Below, piece after piece: positions 25,086 through 32,357 of a stretch of DNA of 64,000 bases. The stretch comes from Streptomyces echinatus. Lineage in GTDB: Bacteria > Actinomycetota > Actinomycetes > Streptomycetales > Streptomycetaceae. The position numbers were made by a program, and so were the translations under genes. Each line of letters opens with the position of its first letter. Within the stretch, counting starts at the first letter, position 1. Location of the stretch: assembly GCF_014203595.1 (NCBI RefSeq), contig NZ_JACHJK010000006.1, forward strand, positions 310,001 to 374,000, written 5' to 3'. The notes under the pieces were generated by a model. The model was not told where the DNA came from and ran no database searches. It was given only the letters and a program-made list of their open reading frames with translations.

Positions 25086-25838
25086 ATGACGCCAGAGATA
25101 GAGAACGCCTTCGCCGCGATCAGAGCCGAGTTCGGTGCGGAAACGATCACTCGGGTCGAGCGCATGCTGGAACCGGGCGGCGGCGAACGGCATCCCCTGC
25201 AGAAGGCCGCCAAGTGGATCATGCCCGGGCTGTCGTCCACCCCCTGGCACGACCCCTACGCGCATCCGGAGCTGGCTCCCGTCGTCCGCGCGCTGGAGGA
25301 CGGCCACCGGACGATCAAGGCGGAGTTCGCCTCCGCCTGGGCTGCGCGGCGCGAGGAGTTCTCGGACTACGAGCACTACCTGACCCGCCAGGACGACTGG
25401 CAGGCCCTGTACCTCTACCGCGACGGAAACCTGGTGGAGAAATCGGCGGCCACGGCGCCCGCCGCTCATCGCATACTGCGGGACGTCGTCGTCGGACCGG
25501 AGAAGATATGCCCTCTCCTCGAATGTCATTTCTCCACGCTGCTGCCGGGTGCGGTGATCCGGCCGCACTGCGACCTGTGGAACTTCAGTATCAATCTCCA
25601 CCTTGCCGTCGAGGTCCCCGAGGGATGCAGTATCACTGTCGCCGGGGAGACGCGGACATGGGAGGAGGGAAAATGCCTGCTCTTCGACTACTCCTTCGAA
25701 CATGAGGCCCGCAACACAGGGACGCGCCCGCGAACCTGCCTGCTCATCGACCTCTGGCACCCGGAAACCACTCTTCCGGAGCGCCGCGCACTGGTCGCCG
25801 TGATGACCGAGATTCGTCGGCTCATGGGAGAGAGCTGA
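25086..25838 (+). CDS. Aspartyl/asparaginyl beta-hydroxylase-like Fe(II)/2OG enzyme
   Basis: 250-aa cupin-fold oxygenase. The first iron ligand is H161 in RPHCDLWN, the second H206 in SFEHEARNTG, and R216 in RPRT is the expected 2-oxoglutarate contact, followed by LLIDLWHP, the pattern of the AspH/asparaginyl hydroxylase family. Such enzymes hydroxylate beta carbons of amino acids or peptides. It opens the isonitrile block, ahead of the MFS exporter gene, and has no peptide substrate gene nearby, so it may hydroxylate lysine or the acyl chain of the lipopeptide. AT-rich GGAATTCC-type boxes follow it. The assignment to the cluster is inferred from position. Confidence 0.85.
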   Translation: MTPEIENAFAAIRAEFGAETITRVERMLEPGGGERHPLQKAAKWIMPGLSSTPWHDPYAHPELAPVVRALEDGHRTIKAEFASAWAARREEFSDYEHYLTRQDDWQALYLYRDGNLVEKSAATAPAAHRILRDVVVGPEKICPLLECHFSTLLPGAVIRPHCDLWNFSINLHLAVEVPEGCSITVAGETRTWEEGKCLLFDYSFEHEARNTGTRPRTCLLIDLWHPETTLPERRALVAVMTEIRRLMGES

Positions 25839-25880
25839 CCCGGAATTAGAACTTTCATTCATCCGGCTGCCCTTCGGCTG

Positions 25881-26018
25881 CCGGGAATTCGAGCTGCCCG
25901 GAAATTCCGTGAACAGGCAACAGTCGTCCGGAAGTCGGCCATTCACAAGTCCGGGCGGTGCTGCTACGGTGACGCAAAACGCTCGGCATACCGGAAATTC
26001 CCTCCGTGGGAATTCCGG
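25881..26018. promoter_or_regulatory. Repeated GGAATTCC-type palindromic boxes before the MFS gene
   Basis: Within an AT-richer stretch lie CCGGGAATTC (25881), CCGGAAATTCCG (25898) and a large dyad CCGGAAATTCCC (25991) facing GGGAATTCCGG (26008), separated by five bases. A similar GGGGAAATTCG lies near 24957 upstream of the hydroxylase gene. They look like binding sites for a dimeric regulator of the block; which one is unknown. Confidence 0.5.
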
Positions 26019-26041
26019 ATTCCGTGATTCTGGGGGGTGCG

Positions 26042-27448
26042 ATGATGTCCGTGAAACAGCCGGAAACGGCTCGGATCCGGAAGCCGTCCGGACTTCCGCT
26101 GTTCGTTCTGGCGCTGGGTCAGCTCGTCATCTCGCTCGACTACAACATCGTGTACGTCGCCCTGCCCGGCATAGGCGCCGGTCTGGGATTCTCCGACCAC
26201 GACCTCCAGTGGGTGGTGAGCGCCTACGTCGTGGCCACGGGAGGCTTCCTGCTGCTGGGCGGCCGGGCCGCGGACCTGCTCGGGCGGCGCCGGACGTTCG
26301 TCCTCGCGGCGCTGCTGTACGCGGGCTCGTCCCTGGTCGGCGGACTGTCCACGACGCCCGGTGCCCTGATCGCCGTCCGGGGCGTCCAGGGCGTCGGCGG
26401 CTCCCTGCTGTTCCCGGCCACGCTGTCCCTGATCAACACCCTGTACGACGAGGGGCCCGACCGGAACCGTGCCCTCGCGGTGTGGGGGGCCGCGGGAGCC
26501 GGCGGCCTGTGCTTCGGGTCGCTGCTCGGCGGGGTCCTGGTGGAGGCGTTCGGCTGGCCGTCGGTGTTCTTCGTCAACGTGCCCGTCGCGGGCGCCCTCG
26601 CGGTCGCGGGCCGGCTGCTCTTCCCGGCGGACGGACCCCGGGACCGCTCGCGGCGCTTCGACGCGGCGGGCGCGCTCAGCGCGACCGGTGGGGTGACGCT
26701 CCTGGTGTTCCTGCTGATCCGGGCACCCGCGGAGGGCTGGGGCACACCCACGGCCCTGGCCGTCGCGACGCTGTCCCTCGGACTGCTGACGCTGTTCGCC
26801 GTGGTGGAGCGGCGCTCCCGTGACCCGCTCGTGCCGACCCGGCTGTTCGCGCACCGCGGCCTGCTGACGGCGACGGGGACGGCCGCCCTGTTCAGCGCCA
26901 CCTTCGGTTCGGTGCCGTACTTCCTGACCCTGTACTTCCAGACCGTGCACGGATACAGCGCGGTCGCGACCGGGTTCGCGTTCCTCGGGCCCGCCGTCCT
27001 GGTGGCCGTCGGCACACAGGCGGGCGAACGGGCCGTGTCCGCCTTCGGCGTGCGCCGGCTGCTCGTGGGCGGCATGGCGCTGGGCGCCGCGGGAGCCGCG
27101 GCACTCGGCCTCGCGCTGACCTCGGACGGCTCGTACACCGCTCTGCTGCCCGGAATCGTGCTCCTGGGACTCGGTCAGGGTGCCACCTGGACGGGGACCT
27201 GGATCGCCGCGTCCGCCGGCGTGGCCCCCCATGACCAGGGCATCGCCTCCGGGCTGGCGTCGACCACCCTGCAGGCCGGCGGCGCCGTGGGCCTCGCCGT
27301 CCTGGTCGCGCTGTCCGGCGGGGCCGGGCAGAACGCCACCGGCGCCGGTCTCCTCGACGGCCTCCGTACCGCCCTGTTCGCGACAGCGGGCGCCCTCGGC
27401 TGCGGGGCGCTGCTCCCGCTCGCCCTGCGCAGGAGCACCGCGCCCTAG
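26042..27448 (+). CDS. MFS transporter of the DHA2 (EmrB/QacA) type, 14 TM
   Basis: 468-aa exporter-type major facilitator. The usual TM1 motif LVISLDYNIVYVALPGIG (D near residue 32), motif A GGRAADLLGRRR near 80-92 and the TM5 motif C region (FGSLLGGVLVEAFGWPSVFFVNVPV in parts) show the family; about 14 helices can be counted. I start at ATG 26042, four bases after a run of six G; ATG 26045 is equally possible. By position it is the likely exporter of the isonitrile product. Its stop codon TAG is the first three bases of the 164-bp inverted-repeat element that follows. Confidence 0.9.
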   Translation: MMSVKQPETARIRKPSGLPLFVLALGQLVISLDYNIVYVALPGIGAGLGFSDHDLQWVVSAYVVATGGFLLLGGRAADLLGRRRTFVLAALLYAGSSLVGGLSTTPGALIAVRGVQGVGGSLLFPATLSLINTLYDEGPDRNRALAVWGAAGAGGLCFGSLLGGVLVEAFGWPSVFFVNVPVAGALAVAGRLLFPADGPRDRSRRFDAAGALSATGGVTLLVFLLIRAPAEGWGTPTALAVATLSLGLLTLFAVVERRSRDPLVPTRLFAHRGLLTATGTAALFSATFGSVPYFLTLYFQTVHGYSAVATGFAFLGPAVLVAVGTQAGERAVSAFGVRRLLVGGMALGAAGAAALGLALTSDGSYTALLPGIVLLGLGQGATWTGTWIAASAGVAPHDQGIASGLASTTLQAGGAVGLAVLVALSGGAGQNATGAGLLDGLRTALFATAGALGCGALLPLALRRSTAP

Positions 27449-27609
27449 GGCCTTTCGTTCGGATCAGGCCGGATCAGGGAGCGGGGTCTGGTGCCGTACA
27501 TCGCAAGGCGGAGGAGGGCGACATGGCGGAGCCATGGCAACCGACGACAACGCGGCGAGGTGCGGTGCCAGGGCCCGCGAGCCCGGCATGATCCAAACGA
27601 GAGGCCCTA
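27446..27609. mobile_element. 164-bp palindromic MITE-like element
   Basis: The ends are imperfect 25-bp inverted repeats: TAGGGCCTTTCGTTCGGATC at the left and, read from the right end, TAGGGCCTCTCGTTTGGATC. Symmetry continues inwards (TCTGGTGCCG against CGGTGCCAGG) to a CATGGC-GGAG-CCATGG centre, so the whole can fold into one long hairpin. It has no gene. Flanking C-TA-G may be the target site. The layout is that of a non-autonomous element moved by an IS5- or IS630-like transposase elsewhere. Confidence 0.75.
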
Positions 27610-27696
27610 GCCCTGCCCCAGCCCCCGCCGGCCCCCGGTCTTCCTCTCCCGTGCCCGGGCCGCCCGGCACGTCCTCCCTCATGCCAGGAGCACTCC

Positions 27697-28761
27697 ATGT
27701 CCGCTGTCACCGCAGGCCCCTCCGCCCCGCCCGCCGCCGTCCTGTGCGGGCTGGCCGGCTGGGTGCCGCCCCGCGTGGTGACCAACGAACAGCTCGCACG
27801 GCGGCTCGGCACCGACGAGGCCTGGATCCGCACCCGGACCGGCATACGGCGACGGCACGTCGTCGACGCCGGACAGGCGACCTCCGACCTGGCGGTGGAG
27901 GCCGGCCGCCGGGCCCTCGCCTCCGCCGCCGCGGACAGTGTCGACGCCGTCGTCCTCGCCACCGCCACCCCGGACCGCGCCTGCCCGGCCACCGCGCCCG
28001 CCACAGCCGCCCGGCTCGGCCTGACCGGGGCCGCCGCCTTCGACGTCAGCGCCGTGTGCACCGGGTTCGTCTACGGACTCGCCTCGGCCGCCGGGCTGAT
28101 CGCGGCGGGCGTGGCCGAACGGGTGCTGCTCATCGGGGCGGACACCTACTCCACCGTCGTGGATCCCCTGGACCGCGCCAACGCCGTGCTGTTCGGGGAC
28201 GGAGCCGGAGCCGTCGTCCTGCGAGCCGGGCACCCCGGCGAGCAGGGCGCCGTCGGCCACTTCGACCTCGGCAGCGACGGCGCCCACGAAGACCTGATCA
28301 CGATCGCCGCCGGCGGCTCCCGGCAGCGCTCCGGACCGGGCGAACCCGGCCACCGCGAACGGCACTTCGCCATGCGGGGCAAGGAGGTCTACCGCCACGC
28401 GGTGCGGCGCATGGCCGAGTCGGCGCGCACCACCCTGTCCCGGGCCGGCTGGAAGACCGACGACGTCGACCACTTCGTCCCCCACCAGGCGAACCTGCGC
28501 ATCCTGCGCTCGGTCGCCGACGACCTCGGACTGCCGCGCGAACGGTGCCTCACGCACGTCGAGGACGTGGGGAACACCGGTGCCGCGTCCATCCCGCTCG
28601 CTCTCGCCGACGCCGCCGCCCGCGGGGCCGTCCGGCCGGGCGACCGGCTTCTGCTGACCGCCTTCGGAGGCGGCCTCACCTGGGGCTCCTGCCTCCTCAC
28701 CTGGCCCGGCCTCCCTGGCCCGGACCATCCGCACCACGAAGGAGAACGAAAGACGCCATGA
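27697..28761 (+). CDS. Beta-ketoacyl-ACP synthase III family protein
   Basis: 354-aa FabH-like thiolase-fold condensing enzyme. The catalytic triad is complete: Cys near 119 in SAVCTGF, His near 262 in PHQANLR, Asn near 292 in GNTGAAS. The early WIRTRTGIRRRH segment and C-terminal AFGGGLTWG are standard FabH marks. It may start or extend the short acyl chain carried by the ACP whose gene overlaps its 3' end by 4 bp (ATGA). That would supply the beta-unsaturated acid for isonitrile formation, a role not in the five-gene Sco core. A separate small acyl-ester product is an alternative. AGGAG precedes the ATG. Confidence 0.92.
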   Translation: MSAVTAGPSAPPAAVLCGLAGWVPPRVVTNEQLARRLGTDEAWIRTRTGIRRRHVVDAGQATSDLAVEAGRRALASAAADSVDAVVLATATPDRACPATAPATAARLGLTGAAAFDVSAVCTGFVYGLASAAGLIAAGVAERVLLIGADTYSTVVDPLDRANAVLFGDGAGAVVLRAGHPGEQGAVGHFDLGSDGAHEDLITIAAGGSRQRSGPGEPGHRERHFAMRGKEVYRHAVRRMAESARTTLSRAGWKTDDVDHFVPHQANLRILRSVADDLGLPRERCLTHVEDVGNTGAASIPLALADAAARGAVRPGDRLLLTAFGGGLTWGSCLLTWPGLPGPDHPHHEGERKTP

Positions 28762-28997
28762 GCACCACCTACGACCGACTGGTCGAGATCCTCACGCGGC
28801 TGCACGACACCCCCGCGGACCGGTTCAGCCCGGACGCGACCCTGGGCGCACTGGACGTCGACTCCCTGACGACGGTCGAGATCGGCATCCGCATCGAGCG
28901 CGACCTCGGCGTCACCGTCGGAGACGACGAACTCGGCCCCGGCCTCACCCTCGGCCACATCGCCCGTCTCGTCGACTCCCGCCGAGCGGCGGCCTGA
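28758..28997 (+). CDS. Acyl carrier protein (partner of KAS III)
   Basis: 79-aa carrier protein with phosphopantetheine site Ser in DVDSLTTVEI near residue 36 and the usual four-helix pattern. Start ATG overlaps the KAS III stop (ATGA). It is distinct from the ACP encoded at 32100, giving two carrier proteins in the operon; the first probably serves KAS III and the second the acyl-ACP ligase. Confidence 0.88.
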   Translation: MSTTYDRLVEILTRLHDTPADRFSPDATLGALDVDSLTTVEIGIRIERDLGVTVGDDELGPGLTLGHIARLVDSRRAAA

Positions 28998-29044
28998 TCC
29001 CGCTCCCCCTCCGCCCGCCACCACCCCGAGAAAGGCAACTCCCC

Positions 29045-29998
29045 ATGCAGATCAGCGACCAGCCCGGCACGGCGATCGGCGCGACGGTCGAGGACTTCGA
29101 CCACACCAGCGCCTCGGACGCCGACATCGCCGCCCTCAAGGCGACGGTCTACACCAAGAAGATCGCGGTCCTCAAGAACCAGGACCTCTCCCCCCAGGCG
29201 TTCCTGGACCTCGGCAAGCGCCTCGGGCGGCCGGAGACGTACTACGAGCCGATGTACCACCACCCGGACATCCCGGAGATCTTCGTCTCCTCCAACGTCC
29301 CGGAGAACGGGAAGCAGATCGGCGTACCGAAGACGGGCAAGTTCTGGCACGCGGACTACCAGTTCATGCCCGACCCGTTCGGCATCACCCTCATCCACCC
29401 CCAGGTCGTTCCGCGGAAGAACCGCGGAACGTACTTCATCGACATGGGGAAGGCGTACGAGGCCCTGCCCGCGGACCTCAAGCGGGACATAGCCGGAACC
29501 CGCTGCCGGCATTCCGTGCGCAAGTACTTCAAGATACGGCCGCACGACGTGTACCGCCCGGTGTCCGAGATCCTCGACGAGATCGAGCGGAAGACCCCGG
29601 CCGTCCTCCAGCCCACCACCTTCACCCACCCGATGACCGGCGAGACGGTCCTCTACGTCAGCGAGGGCTTCACGGTCGGCATCGAGGACCGGCACGGCGA
29701 TCCGCTGGACGAGGAGCTGCTCAAGCGGCTGTTCGAGGCCACCGGCCAGCTCGACGAGACCTTCGGGCACGACCGGATCCATCTGCAGGGCTTCGAACGG
29801 GGCGACCTGCTGGTCTGGGACAACCGCAGCCTCATCCACCGCGCCCGGCACACGACCACCCCCGAGCCGACGGTCTCCTACCGCGTGACCGTGCACGACG
29901 AGCGCAGGCTCCACGATGGCATCGGCACGGCCGACGCCATCGGCACGACCGGCGGAATCGACGCGACCGGCGGAATCGACGGGACCGAGGCGGCATGA
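29045..29998 (+). CDS. scoE: ScoE-like isonitrile synthase (Fe(II)/2-oxoglutarate oxidase-decarboxylase)
   Basis: 317-aa TauD-fold oxygenase that in characterised relatives turns an N-carboxymethyl-3-aminoacid into a 3-isocyano acid by four-electron oxidation and decarboxylation. Iron ligands are H102, D104 (FWHADYQF) and H265 (SLIHRARH); R280 is the likely 2OG contact. Y67, Y105, K163 and H269 match, with a constant offset of 30, the substrate residues I recall for S. coeruleorubidus ScoE. The protein is close to ScoE over its whole length. The C-terminal 27 residues are an added tail with repeated GGID units. It overlaps the thioesterase gene by ATGA. Confidence 0.95.
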   Translation: MQISDQPGTAIGATVEDFDHTSASDADIAALKATVYTKKIAVLKNQDLSPQAFLDLGKRLGRPETYYEPMYHHPDIPEIFVSSNVPENGKQIGVPKTGKFWHADYQFMPDPFGITLIHPQVVPRKNRGTYFIDMGKAYEALPADLKRDIAGTRCRHSVRKYFKIRPHDVYRPVSEILDEIERKTPAVLQPTTFTHPMTGETVLYVSEGFTVGIEDRHGDPLDEELLKRLFEATGQLDETFGHDRIHLQGFERGDLLVWDNRSLIHRARHTTTPEPTVSYRVTVHDERRLHDGIGTADAIGTTGGIDATGGIDGTEAA

Positions 29999-30492
29999 CC
30001 GACGAGGCCCTGCTGGCCCGGGTGCTGCAGCCCTACAAGGAGCACTGCAAGTACCTGCTGTCGGCGGACGTGACCGCCCGGGACGGGCGGATCGCCGCCC
30101 GGTGCGCCTTCGCGATACCCGAGTCGTGCTACATCGACGACACCGGTCATCTGAATTCCGTCGAGGTCAACATCTGTTACAACCAGATGATGTATTACCT
30201 CGTCGCCAAGTCCGTCAAGGAGGGACTGGGCACGGGGTTCGCGTCCTGGACGCTCGACGACTTCTGGAGACATCAGCTCCCGGACATCCTGATCGCCCGC
30301 TTCGCCGCGGACTTCCGGCGACCGGTCAACCCCCGTTCCTTCACCGGGGAGATGGAGTTCACCTCCGTCACCAGACGCGCCCCGGCAGGCGGCAAGCCGT
30401 TCCTGCGCGCGGAGACCGCCTTCCGTTTCCAGGACTCCGAGTCGGGCCGCTGCCACGGCGAAGCGACCCTGGCGTTCACCGACGTCCCCTGA
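29995..30492 (+). CDS. scoD: FcoT/ScoD-like thioesterase
   Basis: 165-aa hotdog-fold protein of the FcoT (Rv0098) family. In isonitrile pathways this protein catalyses Michael addition of glycine to a beta-enoyl thioester on the ACP and then releases the N-carboxymethyl-3-aminoacyl product by hydrolysis. Visible family segments are YKEHCKYL, ESCYIDDTGHLNSVEVNICYNQMMYY and the FCGEMEFTS-like stretch reading FTGEMEFTS. It is coupled to the isonitrile synthase gene by a 4-bp overlap and followed 18 bp later by the ligase gene with a GGAGG site. Confidence 0.92.
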   Translation: MTDEALLARVLQPYKEHCKYLLSADVTARDGRIAARCAFAIPESCYIDDTGHLNSVEVNICYNQMMYYLVAKSVKEGLGTGFASWTLDDFWRHQLPDILIARFAADFRRPVNPRSFTGEMEFTSVTRRAPAGGKPFLRAETAFRFQDSESGRCHGEATLAFTDVP

Positions 30493-30510
30493 CCCCGCGG
30501 AGGACTTCCC

Positions 30511-32067
30511 ATGGACAAGCTCCACCACGCCGGGCCGCGCACGCTCGCCGAGACCACGGGCTTCCACGCACGGCACCGGCCCGCCACCCCCGCGGTCCAC
30601 TGCGAGGACCGCACCCTGACGTACGGGCAACTGCATGCCGAGAGCAACCGCGTCGCCCACGCCCTCCGGGCCGCCGGACTCACACCCGGCGACCGGGTCG
30701 CCTACCTCGGCAAGGAGTCCGAGCACTACTACGAGATCCTCTTCGGCTGCGCCAAGAGCGGCACCGTCCTGGTCCCCGTGAACTGGCGGCTGACCGCGCC
30801 GGAGGTCAGCCACATCCTCCAGGACTCCGGCACCCGGCTGCTCTTCCTGGAGGACGAGTTCGCGCCGGTCGTCGAGAAGATGCCGGCCGAGCCGCCCGAG
30901 ACGGTCGTCGCGCTGGGAGAACCCTTCGCCGCCTGGAAGGCGTCCCGTCCCGACACCGAACCGGGCGTGCCGGTCACCCCGGACACCCCGGTCGCCCAGC
31001 TCTACACCAGCGGAACGACCGGACTGCCCAAAGGCGTCGTGCTCGCCCACCGCAGCTTCTTCGCGATCCGCGACGCCCTGGCGAGCGAGGGACTGGACTG
31101 GATCGACTGGCGTACCGGTGACATCGCGCTGGTCGGCATCCCCGGATTCCACGTCGGCGGACTGTGGTGGGCCACGCAGAACCTCAACGCCGGGACGACC
31201 GTCGTGGCGATGCGCGCCTTCGCCGCCCGGCAGGCGGTCGGCCTCATCCGCGACCTCGGCGTCACCACCGCGTGCGTCGTACCCGCCATGCTCCGCATGA
31301 TGCTGACCGAACCCGGCGTCGGCGCACGGGACTTCGCCACCCTGCGCAAGACGGTGTACGGCGGGTCCCCGATCTCCGAGGCCCTGCTGGAGGAGAGCAT
31401 CGCCGTCCTCGGGTGCGAGTTCGCCCAGATCTACGGCCTCACCGAGACCGGCAACACCGCCGTCTGCCTGCCCCCCGCCGCCCATGTGCCGGGCGGCCCG
31501 CTGATGCAGGCGGCCGGCCGGCCGTACCCGGGCGTCCGCGCCAAGGTGATCGACGGCCGGGGCCGCGAACTGCCGCCCGGCGCCGTGGGCGAGGTGTGCC
31601 TGGCCACTCCGGCCCACATGGTCGAGTACTGGGGACTGCCCGACAGGACCGCCGAGACCCTCGTCGACGGCTGGATCCACACCGGCGACGCGGGCTGCAT
31701 CGACGCGGACGGCTACATCTTCATCCGCGACCGCATCAAGGACGCGATCCTCGTCGCCGGGGAGAACGTCTACCCGGCCGAGATCGAGAACGTCCTGGAA
31801 GGCCACCCCGAAGTCGCCGAGGCCGTGGTCGTGGGCGCCCCCGACGAACGCTGGGGCGAGTACGTCCACGCCTTCGTGGTCCCCGCACCCGGACGCCGGC
31901 CCGGCCCGCGCGACCTGCACACCTTCCTCGTGCCACGGCTCGCCGGCTTCAAGCTGCCCGCCCGCTACGAGTTCATCGACCGCGTCCCGCGCAACCCCAG
32001 CGGGAAGATCCTGCGCCGGGAGCTGCGCGACCGCTTCTGGGGCGACGCGGCACGCAAGGTCAACTGA
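30511..32067 (+). CDS. scoC: ScoC/FadD10-like fatty acyl-AMP/acyl-ACP ligase
   Basis: 518-aa ANL-superfamily adenylate-forming enzyme. Core motifs are LYTSGTTGLPKG (ATP loop), YGLTETGN, GWIHTGDAGC, RIKDAILVAGENVYP and the catalytic Lys in NPSGKILRREL. In Sco-type pathways the ligase activates a short alpha,beta-unsaturated or related fatty acid and loads it on the small ACP. The length matches acyl-CoA synthetases without insertions. It lies between the thioesterase and ACP genes in the order known from isonitrile lipopeptide clusters. Confidence 0.92.
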   Translation: MDKLHHAGPRTLAETTGFHARHRPATPAVHCEDRTLTYGQLHAESNRVAHALRAAGLTPGDRVAYLGKESEHYYEILFGCAKSGTVLVPVNWRLTAPEVSHILQDSGTRLLFLEDEFAPVVEKMPAEPPETVVALGEPFAAWKASRPDTEPGVPVTPDTPVAQLYTSGTTGLPKGVVLAHRSFFAIRDALASEGLDWIDWRTGDIALVGIPGFHVGGLWWATQNLNAGTTVVAMRAFAARQAVGLIRDLGVTTACVVPAMLRMMLTEPGVGARDFATLRKTVYGGSPISEALLEESIAVLGCEFAQIYGLTETGNTAVCLPPAAHVPGGPLMQAAGRPYPGVRAKVIDGRGRELPPGAVGEVCLATPAHMVEYWGLPDRTAETLVDGWIHTGDAGCIDADGYIFIRDRIKDAILVAGENVYPAEIENVLEGHPEVAEAVVVGAPDERWGEYVHAFVVPAPGRRPGPRDLHTFLVPRLAGFKLPARYEFIDRVPRNPSGKILRRELRDRFWGDAARKVN

Positions 32068-32099
32068 CCCGCCCCGACGCGCTACGGAGAAAGAACGAC

Positions 32100-32357
32100 A
32101 TGCCTGCTTCCCTCACCCTGGACGGCTTCCGCGCGGACCTGGCGGAGTTCCTGTACCAGCGGCCCGACGAAGTCGACCTCGACGACAACCCCCTCGACGC
32201 CGGCCTGGACTCCCTGCGCATCGTCACCCTCATCGAACGCTGGCGGGAGACCGGCGCCGACGTCGGCTTCGTCGAACTCGCCGAGTGCACCTCGTTCGCC
32301 CAGTGGTGGCAGCTGCTCGCCGCACGTCAGGGGGGAGCCGCCGGTGCCGAGGCCTGA
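32100..32357 (+). CDS. scoB: Acyl carrier protein (ScoB-like)
   Basis: 85-aa carrier protein with the phosphopantetheine Ser in GLDSLRI near residue 42, preceded by NPLDAG. The sequence is closer to NRPS-linked aryl/acyl carrier proteins (FVELAECTSFAQWWQLL end) than to fatty-acid ACPs. It should carry the acyl chain during glycine addition. Its 3' end overlaps the NRPS gene by 14 bp. Confidence 0.9.
   Translation: MPASLTLDGFRADLAEFLYQRPDEVDLDDNPLDAGLDSLRIVTLIERWRETGADVGFVELAECTSFAQWWQLLAARQGGAAGAEA

Noticed and set aside
25991..26018. Iron box (DmdR/IdeR type)
   Set aside because: The boxes lack the TTAGGTTAG-type pattern; the GGAATTCC core is different.
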